Shown in pieces: positions 24,445 through 36,107 of a DNA stretch of 64,000 nucleotides. The translations under genes were made by a program, and so were the position numbers. The notes under the pieces were generated by a model. It saw only the letters and a list, made by a program, of their open reading frames with translations. It had not been told where the DNA came from and made no database searches. Location: contig JAPFQT010000085.1 of assembly GCA_027627225.1 (NCBI GenBank), positions 186,001-250,000 on the forward strand, written 5' to 3'. Numbering within the stretch: the stretch's first letter is position 1; each line of letters begins with the position of its first letter. Source of the DNA: Congeria kusceri (lineage: Eukaryota; Mollusca; Bivalvia; Myida; Dreissenidae).

Positions 24445-27400
24445 GAAAATTATTTCTTAAATACAACACGATACTTCAAACTGTTATATGTCTTGAAAAC
24501 AGTATTTATTTTACTGCACACTTTATTGAAATATGAAAATGGTGAGCTTAAGCTTATCGTTTTAAAACATGCTGAAGAATTTGAGAAACCGGCGCCAGTA
24601 CTCTGACAAATAAATGGTTACCTTGACCTCTGTGGCACAGCAGACAAGCTCTATTATCATTAATAGTGAACATATATGCTTATTAAGAGAAACAGGGACA
24701 TTTTAAAAATCAGACATCACAAATATCCTGCAGTTTAACATGTACAAGGTCAACACATATTTTGTTTGAACAAATCCTTTGACATTATGAAGTATATTTA
24801 CTTAGTAGAAACAGTATTTAGTGTCTTCAGGAATGAGCTTCAATCCAATAATTCAAAGATTACTTTGATAAATAACCTAGACGATGATGTGTAAGACCAT
24901 CAAAAACTCGTATACTTTATACTTGCATATTTAATTTTTTCTTTGTTATTGTTCTTTGTAGCAGACTTTTTGTTTGAGTATTTAACCAAGTTTATTTCAC
25001 CATTGCTTTAAAATAACCCCACAAGCTGATCAACCAACTCATATCAATAATGCAGGGGGGATCACTGTAGTAGTTTTAGTTTGAGGAGTCTTATTGAGTT
25101 CTCTCCCTGGAATTGTAACACCCAATTAATCTGCACTAGGAATTACTGTCAGTTTCCTACTGAAATTATTAGACCAGCTACTTATTACTTTATAAGAATT
25201 AAACACACATTACTTGTTAACCCATGTCATGCATTCATACAAACTATAATTCCAAGAGAATAACAGTCCTGTTGTTTTCAGCACATTTAATTTTTTTGGC
25301 AACTGGAAATGAGAGATGCATTTGCCCCAATCTACAACCATGACAACAGAAATTAGCCTCAGAATCTCACAAACAACATTGTCAAGTATCAGAGCAAGAC
25401 TGCAGTGGACGGATAGGAATCAGTCACTGAAATTGTAAACGAAGGAATACAAATACAATTTTTTTTGGAAGATCTCAGAACTACTTGCTGCGCAAAGTAT
25501 TGACAAAATATAATTAATTAAACTTATCTGTCCAACTCATTGTCCAAAAAAGTTTTATTTTGATTTCATTTCATGAAAGGTAATGATTTAATTGAAATTC
25601 CAAGTGTTATTTAAAAATTTTTACCTCTCCAAACATTAAATTACTTTCCACTTAAAATATAGCAAGTTTAAATAAGATCAGTGCTGAAATGGGTGATACA
25701 GGGAATATAAGAACAGGATTTAGTTTACCAAACAGGATCAATAACTGGTTTTACTTGCCAGACCTGACTAGTTTCAACAGATTACATGTGAATGTTTGGT
25801 CAACACTTGTTATAACTATTAAGGCTTATTTGAGAATGAAATACAATTTGGTGACGGACAGAAGTCAGCATAAGAGGTTCTTTATACGGATAGCTTACCA
25901 AACATGTTGAATTGTATGCTTAATTGTTTAATTGTTAATAGACATTTCCAACTTTGACCAATCTGATGTTGAAAACTTAATCCGATTAGAAGTATGTAAA
26001 CTTTGGGGTTGTCTCAAGTTTATTGTATAATTTGACGACGCAATAAAATGTGTCTTTATGGACTGATAAAAAACATGTTAGTTGGGTGTTTCACATATGC
26101 ACGCAACAAACGCAACACTTCGTCCTTGCTTTGTGTAAAAAACAGTAGTTTCTATGATATATTTCAGTACGCAATGTATAACAAGACGTTACGCATAATA
26201 AACATGCTGTTTCTTGGTCTTACACTAGTTAGTATGCGGACCATTGTGTATGTCGTGCTTTTTGGTAAACTAATGTTAATTTATATTTATGGGTTTAAAT
26301 TTGAAAGAAATATCATTAAGGTAAGAAAGAGATATGCAATATGTAACATACAGTTAAATTATATGTTTTACTTGTTTTCTTGTAGTTCATTAAATGATGT
26401 ATTTTAAATACACACTGAATTGTAAACACCATTATTTTACAGTCGTTCACTTTATCCACACGATGTAACGGTTATGCAACTTTGTGTCACATGATATTCA
26501 CGTGATTCTTGAAATCAACAAAGAGCATGTGCGTAGCAGTGTAGTACTATATATATTTCTGTATTGGTTTCTTATGTTTTAATAGACATACTGTAACACA
26601 CTGATTGTTGTTGACTTTATATAGACAATTTATCTGCTTTATTTATAATGTTCACCACTAAAGGAAGACCCTACCAAACATACAACATGCTGATCATTTT
26701 ATACAATGTTTAACAATTAATAATTTAGAAACCTTTCCTGTTCCCCCATTCCAAAACAGGTTAGCGGACTATATAAAATGACCAACGTTTCAAGAAAAGA
26801 ATGGTATGCGAGGTCAGTGTGACAAATTGGGGCTATTGACGTAACATCACATACCATCATATCACTTAAAACATAAAATATATCATTCTAAGGAAAGATT
26901 TACAGTTCTTCTTATGTTTTTTCTGTGTGATGATATATATCCAAACACATATCAATTTATCGCACATATTAATCAGCCAATATTGTGCGTGTGTTAAAAC
27001 AGAGCATCATGCTAAATAGTACAAGGCTGAACGAAGAGCATGCTGCTCAGTCTAACGATCATGATGCTCATTTCTATGAGCACATGCAGGTGTCAGTCCA
27101 CACTTTTCAGGTCTCTCTATCTAATTAACACATTAAACACATGACAAAAACCTAAGCATATTCCAATCCGCTATAAATTATCAATTGAATGTACAGTACT
27201 GTAGTGAATCTTTCACACTTAGTACTGGTTCTACCCAAGAAACAGACTCGAGAATGTTAAAATAAGCCTCATGCTGGTGACAGAAACATTTGATCCTGCC
27301 AGATGATGGCCTGTGTCTAGAACAATCCTCGACACATCTAGGACTAGAATAGACCGGCTATGAGTCCTAGTGTCTATGACTTTGGTTTATTCTAGTCCTA

Positions 27401-28982
27401 ACGCTTATATGCTCATTTCAGATTAAGTACATTTCATTAATTATTATGTTTCTTAGTTTTAGAAAGGGTATGATGCTATGTGAAACTGTTTTAGTATGCG
27501 GCGATAAACGGGCGATTTAGTACCGAAAATCAACACGAGGTATAGCTTCCGACTCAGAAGAGTGGACTTCCATATTAATATCGTCTGTCGTCGACGTCAA
27601 CCATTTATTTAACAACTTCTCTGAAACCGCTTAGCCCCTTTAAATCTAACTTGGCAGGAATGTTCCTGATGACAAGTTTTACTTTTTATACCTCGTAAGT
27701 GCCTTTAAATTAATCACAGAAACACTGATCATGACGTTTTTGATTTATGCATACAAATTGCAGAGAAACGTTTACTCTGTTCCATTACTGACTGACAGTA
27801 AAATTACCTTAATAAGTATACAGTTATATTTCAACATGCTTTATAATGACGGACAAAGGGACGTAACGAAAGAACTGTTTTTTGTTCACGAGGCGAATTT
27901 GTGCATGAGCATCAAAGTTTGTTAATACCTTCACTTAAGGTATCTCTTTTCTTCCATACTTTACGGGCTAAATGGTTATTTGTATATGCTATTTTAACAG
28001 TTAATGTTAATTAATGTAATAATTATCTGCATATCAACACCTTGTCACTGAACAATATCGCAGTAATCACGTACAAGTTTAAATAATATAAACAGTTAGT
28101 TCAATGTTTATAAATGACATCGAAGACAAAGGTGAAAGATCAAAATTTTATTCACACGCACAATATAAAGTTTGTTGTTATAACATGCTACATAATAATA
28201 ACGGTAGAACAATCATCACATATGTTTAATTGTATCATCCATGCAATTTAAATAAATGTTTAAATACATGAAAAATAATTATATATCTTAATTGTCTCCA
28301 TTTTCTGAAGATTAACATGCATCACTTACACAGAACAGAAAAGGCATATGCATCCAACACTACGAGCAGGTAAGTTATTTATGTCTGATTGTTTTCCCTT
28401 AACTTCCAGCACAAGTATCAATGTTATAATAAACGATGTTGAATCATCATCAGTATAAAACTAAATACAATTAACCAATTTAACATCATGTTTTCTTTTT
28501 ATATGATTAAACTAAACAATACTCCAATCATCAATGTCTTTTCAATGCAGAAAATTAAAATAAATCCTTCATATTTCAAAAACAATTATTTATATAACAT
28601 TACAGTGTCATGTTTTCAATTAATTGATCAAATACATTTCTCACATATGTGTACAAATGACAGTCTAAAAATAGAAATTGTCATGTACATTGTACATGTA
28701 TATTTCTGTACACACATTGACTTCTAAATTAAAATTGTACCAGGTATATGTCCTTTAACATACATCATATATAACTTGTTAAGTTAAGGACAAATGCAGA
28801 AACACTTATTTGATACAAATAACAGACTATTGGTTCCAAAGTCATACTGTCATAATTATGATAAAAGTATATTACACAGAAATATAACACAGTACACAAT
28901 ATATCATTTCTAACTTACAAACTGTCATTTTAAGATAACCATATTTGTTATTATACAAATGTCTGATACATGTAAAAGTAAG
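24445..28982. other. Long AT-rich intergenic region
   Basis: No gene was recognised. The frame at 26048-26407 (119 codons) has no motif and AT-driven composition. Small structures are a 10-bp inverted pair at 27002-27011/27060-27069 and a stem at 27339-27400. A short dispersed repeat containing AGTACTGGTTCTACCCA lies near 27222. Confidence 0.5.
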
Positions 28983-29326
28983 CTATTGCACTTTGAACAC
29001 CAGGATGTTGTTGTTGTACTCTTGTCCCACAATGATGGAGGCTGTGTGCCTGTTGTAGCAGACTGACCATGGGACCCACACTCCATCCCTGTGTGTAGCC
29101 AGCTTCTTCCTGCCCTCTCTGTCCACCTGTATGATAGTCTGGGGCCTCCCTCCACCGACCAACACCTGGCCTGCAGGTGTCACATGTACAGCCAGTGGCC
29201 ATTGTAGTTCAGGGTCCGTCAATGTAGAGAGTACAGACCCATCCCTGGCCAGGGTGAGGAGCTTGTCCTGGGAGGGGCTGGTGATGTATATACGATCCCC
29301 AGTGGGACTCACAGCACACCCCGATA
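28983..29326 (-). CDS. Exon 3: C-terminal NHL region and stop
   Basis: 344 nt ending in TAG at 28985-28983. The acceptor is TTTTGCAG|TATCGG at 29327/29326. The join gives VSGCAVSPTGDRIYI, a typical blade motif, and the protein ends NNNILVFKVQ. This exon is clearly richer in GC than the flanking DNA. Confidence 0.87.
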
Positions 29327-32300
29327 CTGCAAAACAGAGTCACATCAAGATATTAAATTACTTTAAATGTTTAATAATGTTAATACACAAACTGTAGTGA
29401 CATTATATTATTCATGTGTTGTTAAACAGACAATTACGCCTCTTAAAGATCTGCATAAAATTCAATAATAATAAATATTTTAGTGTGACAGGAAGGTTCT
29501 GTATCACTTTATTGCCAAAAAGTTTGACACGTTGACTGGTGAGTTAGAATTGCATTTACCACAATTACACAGATGTAAACAATTACACGGTACAATGAAC
29601 ATGTACACATGAATGTGTCAGCTGATGTAACTATATGCAGTAATAATGAATTTCCTATACATGTATACATGATTACAATATATTGACATATTAGTGAAAT
29701 TGACACGAGCTGACATATTTCATACATGTGCACGTACAACATTGTGACTGTAGTTATGTTTGTAACATTTTACTACAAGAAAATAATGTTTCAAAACAAA
29801 TGGGATTGGAACTTTTCTATCTAGTTCTTCTTCACCGGTTATAAAAGCCAGTAACTGTTGTTAATTTTATAATTTTATAAACATAAATAATGAAATTTCT
29901 AAAATTTCAAATACAACAATTTGAGGTTTATTGATTGAATATAATGTTATGAAGCAATGTTAATTATAAAAGTCATTATACATGTATAGTTATTTCCAAA
30001 TCACAAAGTTTAAACAATAGGTCACAAGGTGCGTCATTGAAAAGCACTCAGTGTCTATTTATAGACATGCCATGTAGTGACACTCAAAATACATGATTAC
30101 TCATATATATAAATCAATAGTATTGAAAATCATTCTTAACTGGAGTTGTAAACTTAAACTGACACACGTACATTCTACAACTATGCAGTCTTACACTTAC
30201 TTTATAATACATATTCCTAATAATATCTGGATGAACCCGCCATGATTCTAACCTGTATTATAAGCTGATGTATCCTCATACAGCTTGCTGACCAGTTTCC
30301 CACTCAGTGCGTACTTGTACAGTGCAGTCCATGCAGTGACATACAGCTCCCCCTGGTGGTGGGCGATACCTGTACAGTAATGTTGTAACTGAAGCTTTCT
30401 GCCCTTCACCAGCTGCCCATTGTTGACAGAGATAAACTCGATCTCATGTGTGTTAGCATCATTCACAGTAACAGCAACTTCACTGAGTGTTATATGACAC
30501 ATGTCCCATGGAGTAGACACATCACAATGAGTAAGCACCCTGTACTGCTGGTCCAGCAGCTTTAATTTCTTATTATTGTAGTCTGCAACAAGAATCTGGC
30601 CATCAGGGAGAACACATATGCCATTGATCCTGCATGCTGATGAATCACTTGGTATGCTCACATCATATACAGACTTCCCCTTCACAGTAAAGACATGGTC
30701 TGGGTTCGCTTGCACTGTAAATGTTTCAAACTGTTGTATTTTTTGTAGACATTTTCTACTTGCAATAAACAACAATTCGTTTCTGTTCTTATCATATATG
30801 TGTTGTAGGGCATTGTGGAGTTGTTTCATTTCATCCTGAAGCCTTATGCATGTGTCAATATTAGATTGAAGGGTTATCAGATTATCTTTCAAGTCCTTGA
30901 CAGAGCTTTGATCAAATTCAACTAAAATTGAACTGATTCTCTTACGCATTTCTTCTTGCTCATGTTCATGTATTTCATTCACTGTGTTATTTTCAAATTC
31001 AACAAAAAAGGATTTGATTTTTAAACGCATATCTTCTACCATGTGTCGCTCATGTTCATTGTATGAACCCTGCAGGGAATGAAAACTGTCCTCCCAATTA
31101 TTGTGCACTTGCTTCATTTGTGAAAGATTGGTCTGAATCTGTGCTGATAGTTGCTTCCGGTTTGTGGGCTGCTTTTGCAATGATTCCAAAATAAGCTTCA
31201 CTTGGGCGCACCCTCTGAAAGCGATAGAAATAATTTATAATAATGATCATTTAGGTAAAATAGAATGAAATATTCAAACAAGATAAACATTCTTATTTTA
31301 AAGAATGTACCATGGGAATGACATGTATACAGACATCCATTAATTTGATGCACATTATGTCTGTTTTAAATTAATATACATTTATGAGTTTTCTTCAAAC
31401 TTCACTTTATAAACATGGAGCATAAGGCCACTTTTCCATATGTCCATATCCACATCCGTATCCACACCCATATCAGCATTCGTATCCGCATAAATATTAT
31501 ATGGACGCGCTTTTCCACGAATCCGCAAATAAACGTTGAAAATTTTAGTGTTCTTGTTTTCAAATAGCTGCAATGTCTGAGAAAGATGCGTTTAAACATT
31601 TTTAATTTTGTTGGCTGCAAATATTTATGCCAGTATTTAAAAGCATTGACATGCGGTGGATTTTTAACAATATAAAGCATCCAACAATTATATTTACAGC
31701 GTCAGTCATGACTCATTTAAAGATAACCCGTTATTACAGAGTTATTGTACTCGGTGAGTCTAAGGTTGAGTTATCCAGGTGTTTCTAGACTGTTTCTTAT
31801 TTTCATCCAATGTTTTATGGATAACAGCCTTTAAAGTTAGATATGTTTGATGTCGTCCGCATCCGCATAAAATCGCTCACAAAGCAATTTCTTGCGGACA
31901 GCTTTTGTGATTGCGCTTTGCGGATATGGACCGAGGATATATGGAAACGGTCCAACTGTTTTCAACCTGTTCGATTGTTTGCGGATGCGGATTTGCGCAA
32001 TGAGGATAAGGTACGGAAAAGCGCCCTCAAATGAATAGGGCAGCATTGATACACTTTGTATAAGGAATACTGAAGAAAGGGCAAAATGCATGTGAAGCTG
32101 TCCAAATAAAACGGCCCCCACAAAAATGTCAATGCTGTTGGTGGCTCGACTGACCCTACTTCTTCAAGCCAGACCAAAGCCTAAATAACTCCGATAAACT
32201 ACCCGGACACTGACCTTGATCCATAATTCTAACATGATAGTCACCGATTTTGTCCATAGACTAAGAATACAATTATTGTTGTAAAAATAACCAACGGAAA

Positions 32301-33994
32301 AAGTTGTCCTGATTCTGAGCGCAGCATCGTAAATTGTTATATAATCTATAAAAAGACGCCCTCCCATTGGTCCAAATCGCCCTACTCATGTCCTATGGGC
32401 TAAAACTAGATTTGTAGATTTCTCAAAATTTGAACCCTGCATGCACATAACAATTTACACGCAGCGACAGGAACCGGAATAAAATAACTATTGAATTATG
32501 TTCTTATTATCTTTACGTACTTGAAACATGAACGGTATAATAACATTTAAATATGATTGAATAAAAGCTTATTTTAGCAATAATTATATGTTACTCAATG
32601 ACTTAATTGAATATTTTAATCCTTTACATTTCAATATATTTACTATAGTTATTTAATATTCATAGATTATATAACAGACCATTTGTTGACTAGATGGCCA
32701 TTGGACTGAATTTAACTGGGTGATACTCGATCATGCTGATCTCGGTCAACATGCGCTCACCCACTAAACATCAAACCATGTCCAATGGCCATCTAGTCAA
32801 TAATTGTACAATGTAGTTCTCCTTACAATTGCAAAAATATCTGTCAGATGATGTTAGAGTCAAAATAATTATTGCATTATCGTTATTTATCGTCCAATAA
32901 ACAAGTCTTTGTTGTTCTGATGCGTGGCTATTAAACCACTCAAGCTAACACCCTCGTGATTTAATTCCTACGCATCAGAATTCCAAATCATTGGTAATTG
33001 GCCAATAAACAACCATCAATCAAAAATGATTTCTTAGTTTATTATTAATTATAATTTCAAAAATGTTACAATATATATATGTTTCTTTACTAGAAATAAT
33101 TTAAAATTTATGCAAGAGTATGCCACTGGGAACACAAAATATATGAACAAGAGCTGTTTTTAAAACAGTTATGCCCCCTAACAAGTTTGGCTGAAAACTG
33201 TTGGACACAAGGAGCGAAAGCTTCGAAGACCAATTTTACATAACCTAAGGCAGTTTCTAGGACAATTTGTAAATTTGATCATAAAATATGATTTGACATT
33301 ATAATCACAAACAGTTTCGTCAAGTTTGGGGAGGATCAAATGAAAACTGTTGGACTTCGAGAACAAAAACCGCTAAACAGCAAATTTTAGATGAATGAAG
33401 GGCCATAACTACACAGTGACTGTAATGTTTTGTTCTATAACTTGACTAAAATATTATGCCCCCAAATATTTTTGGTAAGATATGATGAAAATTGTTTGAC
33501 ATAAGAGACTGGAAACGACTAAAACTTAAAGCCTAATTTTAGATAATTCAAGGGTCATAACTCCTCAATTGGTAGACTTACCAAGACTTTCAATATTATA
33601 AGAATTTGTGATTGTTAACAATAATATGAATCTAAATTGCAACCTATTTTGTAAAATACCTGTGGTTGAGGTAAGCACAATGAGTGCAGCACAACTGACT
33701 GTGGTCATTGCAGAACATGTCCAGCCTTTCTTCTGCATGAACGTCACATTTGAGTAAAAAATCCTCCACCTTCTTGGAAACTGGCCATTTTTTAAAGTTT
33801 TCCCTTCCATACCGGGAATGTTTTTTGAACATCTGACCATGATAGTCAATACATTTTCCACAGTAAAACTTCAGACATGTTTTACAGTAAAAATCTGCAG
33901 CTACCTCAAGAGTCTGTATTTTGCAGATTGAACAACAATAGTCTTTAACAACATCAGAATCTTCAGCAACCGTAGACAAAGAAAGCGTCGCCAT
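28983..33994 (-). CDS. TRIM-like B-box / coiled-coil / NHL protein gene (three exons)
   Basis: Minus-strand gene: exon 1 33994-33660, exon 2 31214-30253, exon 3 29326-28983. All junctions are GT/AG and both phases close (2/1 and 1/2), giving 1641 nt and 546 aa. The product has two B-box zinc fingers (about C21-H59 and C83-H111), a long coiled coil (about 120-285) and a C-terminal NHL-type beta-propeller region (about 305-546). The exon 1/2 join recreates the family motif NHRGCAQVK after B-box 2. There is no RING domain, so ubiquitin-ligase activity is not expected on sequence grounds alone. In bivalves this B-box/NHL class is greatly expanded and linked to innate immunity and RNA or protein scaffolding; the role of this gene is unknown. 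The ATG (GCAAAATGG) has good context. Intron 1 contains several repeats. Confidence 0.88.
30253..31214 (-). CDS. Exon 2: coiled coil and first NHL repeats
   Basis: 962 nt. The acceptor is CTTTCAG|AGGG at 31215/31214 and the donor ATACAG|GTTAG at 30253/30252. The coiled-coil part contains an internal duplication of ~35 residues (KSFFVEFENNTVNEI versus SSILVEFDQSSVKDL). The propeller part has the NHL-type signature INGICVLPDGQILVADYNN. Confidence 0.88.
31640..32040. repeat. Dispersed repeat in intron 1 (copy A)
   Basis: This ~400-bp segment resembles 47930-48330: both run from a TATATTTAC segment through AGTTATTRTACT, a CTAGACT/CTAGACA word, a CCGCATCCGCATAAAA-like word, CTCAC(A/G)(A/G)AGCAATTT and a terminal GGAAAAGC. 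A related inverted end (CTTTTCCATATGTCCATATC) lies at about 31430-31450, so the element may extend leftwards. No coding region. Confidence 0.55.
32225..33025. mobile_element. Fold-back MITE copy interrupted by a 465-bp insertion
   Basis: Bases 32225-32337 and 32808-33025 together match the MITE at 24102-24444. Between them lies an unrelated ~465-bp insert flanked by AATTGT at 32332-32337 and 32802-32807, consistent with a target duplication. It sits in intron 1 of the TRIM-like gene. Confidence 0.65.
32686..32800. repeat. 115-bp inverted-repeat unit with 21-bp perfect arms
   Basis: TTGACTAGATGGCCATTGGA plus C (32686-32706) is the exact reverse complement of 32780-32800. A second inner pair is GGGTGA/TCACCC. 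It forms the right end of the insert described at 32338-32807. Confidence 0.85.
33147..33600 (+). mobile_element. ACAAGA-hairpin element, ATGCCCCC type, partial
   Basis: It begins ACAAGAGCTGTTTTTAAAAC with a CTGTTTT/AAAACAG hairpin, then TTATGCCCCC. The interior repeats AAAACTGTTGGAC-type and GGGCCATAACT/GGGTCATAACT words at irregular spacing, with a second ATGCCCCC at about 33456. No 3' terminus was recognised before exon 1 at 33660. Confidence 0.5.
33660..33994 (-). CDS. Exon 1: start codon and two B-boxes
   Basis: 335 nt encoding residues 1-111 plus two bases of codon 112. Zinc ligands are visible as C21/C24, C37/C40, C45/C48, H52/H59 and then C83/H86, C95/H98, C103/C106, H111. The donor is CACAG|GTATTT at 33660/33659. 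Confidence 0.88.
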
Positions 33995-34639
33995 TTTGCT
34001 AATTAACTTGAAACAAAAAACCCTTTATGACTTAAATTCAAGTAAGATATTAATGTTTTAGTATCTCTAAGCATGAAGATTAATATTCCAGAAAAATCAC
34101 ATTAAAGCCTATTATCCACCAATAAAGAATTCAAACTGAACAGGAACCAAGATAAACTTCAAATGATATTCTGTGGTCTCATACCAGTAAACAGTGTAGC
34201 TATGTGAACTGTCACGTGAGTATCAAGTCATTGGAGTATTGTAAAAAGGTTTGTAGTTGAATATAACGTTTCTTTAAACCAGATTGTAACACAGACCCAA
34301 TGCAGTTGGTTTAAGTGCGAATCTTTATGTCTACACAATGTTTATTATGTAGGAGATTCCCACACTGAGTATTTTATCAATCTTGTCACTTCCACAAAAA
34401 GTAAACCCATTTGATTTTTTTTAAAGTCATTTTAAACACAATTCCACAGAATAACTGGTAATATTCTGCAATCTTCAATAATAAAAGCCATAGGGAGATA
34501 ACTCCCGTCTTCAACACATTAAAGATAAAAACTGTCTGAATCATATGCAAACTCTAACTCAATTCTTTGAGGACTTACATTCAATATTTCATTTAAAACT
34601 ATGTTGGATGCAATAATTTATACATTTGGATTGGACTCC

Positions 34640-34990
34640 AATGATAGCAACTAAAGTTTACGTTGTTACATGTTTTACTTTTTTTTGTCAAATTGATTTA
34701 AAGGCTTCTGTTTCAGAGAACAAGCTTTTTTAGCAAACTGATAACAGCAAATGACCTCAAATAAACAACTGACTACAAGCAGTGACTGACCACCATAACT
34801 CACTCCGACTCTTTTGAGATCAGGTGAGCTTAACATCTGTTGGGTGTAACCATACAACATTTGGACAGCATGTCACTAAGGCAGTTACTATTTTTATTGT
34901 TATCTTATCTCAGCAAGACCTTGGCTTGCAATCCTCACCTTGATAACTATCCCAGCATCAGTATGCCGGTACAGGTCTGGCTCGAGTTCC
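34640..34990. repeat. Dispersed repeat, pair with 47640-47860
   Basis: The two segments share CTGATAAC, CAACTGAC, TGACTGACCA, CACT(A/G)AGGCAGT and a final CTTGAYAACTATCCCA in the same order with moderate divergence. It is probably an old dispersed element. No coding capacity was seen. Confidence 0.45.
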
Positions 34991-35005
34991 ATTCTGGCTG
35001 CTTAC

Positions 35006-35061
35006 AGAACTTGAGTCCCTTGCTGACCAATCTGTCCTATGTTCATCACTGGCAGGTCCAT
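35006..35061 (-). CDS. Possible short internal exon (uncertain)
   Basis: On the minus strand a 56-nt GC-richer segment lies between a good acceptor (TGCTTACAG) and donor (GTAAGC). It reads MDLPVMNIGQIGQQGTQVL in the frame that joins in phase 0 to the segment at 36107-36058. No protein family is recognised and no further exons were found, so it could be chance or a repeat. Confidence 0.25.
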
Positions 35062-36057
35062 CTGTAAGCAGACATGTACATAAAATGTGTGTATGCGACT
35101 GAATAATAAGGGAACTCATGTGGGCGCAATGTTTATAATATTGACTTAATCAAGCTTTATGTTTTTATTTGGGAGTATTTAACAGGTCATTTTCAGTGGT
35201 ATATCAACAGAAGGGAGATTTTGGTAGGAAGATAACCAAACATGACATAACAAATCGCTTTTAAATACATAAATACTGTTTGCTAACATATTTACCACAT
35301 TGCTTCTAAATCATGTACAATTGCTTAAAGCTGCTGCGTCAAAGATAGGGAAAATGACAAAAATGAAAAAAAAAATTCAAATCTAGTTAAATACTATATT
35401 ACTAGATACAACTGACTGAAATAACATTATTGACACATTAAGTTTGACGTACGTTGGTTTATTTTATACAATGTATTGTTTCAACCTGATTTCAAAAGCG
35501 TCTTGAGATTCTTTTCAACTATTTATAACTCTTAGATTGTTAACACATGGTTCATACAGCCAATCAATTTCGCTTCCAGAGTTCCGTAGTTTACAAAACA
35601 CAAGTAGTGCTAAGAGCTTTCGAAAACATGTGAAGGTGTTTACTGGAGCAGTTATCTGTCTCTCACGCAGAGACTAAGTTCAATCCCGCAAAGAAACTCT
35701 TGACTTTTTTTGCTTAAAAATTAGTTTGTACAACTTTTTCAATATAATCCACGTTATAATAATAACAATGTTATTATAATTTAAAGTGGTCCTAAATCGA
35801 TCGAATTTGATGATTTAAATCACTTTAACATTATAAACAAGATTGTTGTCCTCAGTTATATATCTCTCATCATCTGTGCAGTAGCAGCTTGAATACACTG
35901 AAATTATTCCATGACCATCACTATGGCACACATATTTCCTACCAGTAATAGTCTACATTTGATGTCAAGGCCATACAGTTAGTTGACAGTAGATACAGTC
36001 ACACATTAAGTTCAATAACACTAAACTACCAGGTCTGCAGACCAGTTGGTCTATTAC

Positions 36058-36107
36058 CATGAGGATGGTGTTCACAGCCTCTTCCTCGGTCTCCCCAGCC
36101 TGGCATA
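36058..36107 (-). CDS. Possible short internal exon (uncertain)
   Basis: A 50-nt GC-rich segment on the minus strand lies between TATCTTCCAG and GTAATAG. In one frame it reads CQAGETEEEAVNTILM. Both splice sites are good and it ends in phase 0, compatible with 35061-35006. No family is recognised. Confidence 0.27.

Noticed and set aside
26048..26407. 119-codon plus-strand frame
   Set aside because: Composition follows the AT-rich background; no motif, no homology I can recognise, no splice or promoter context.
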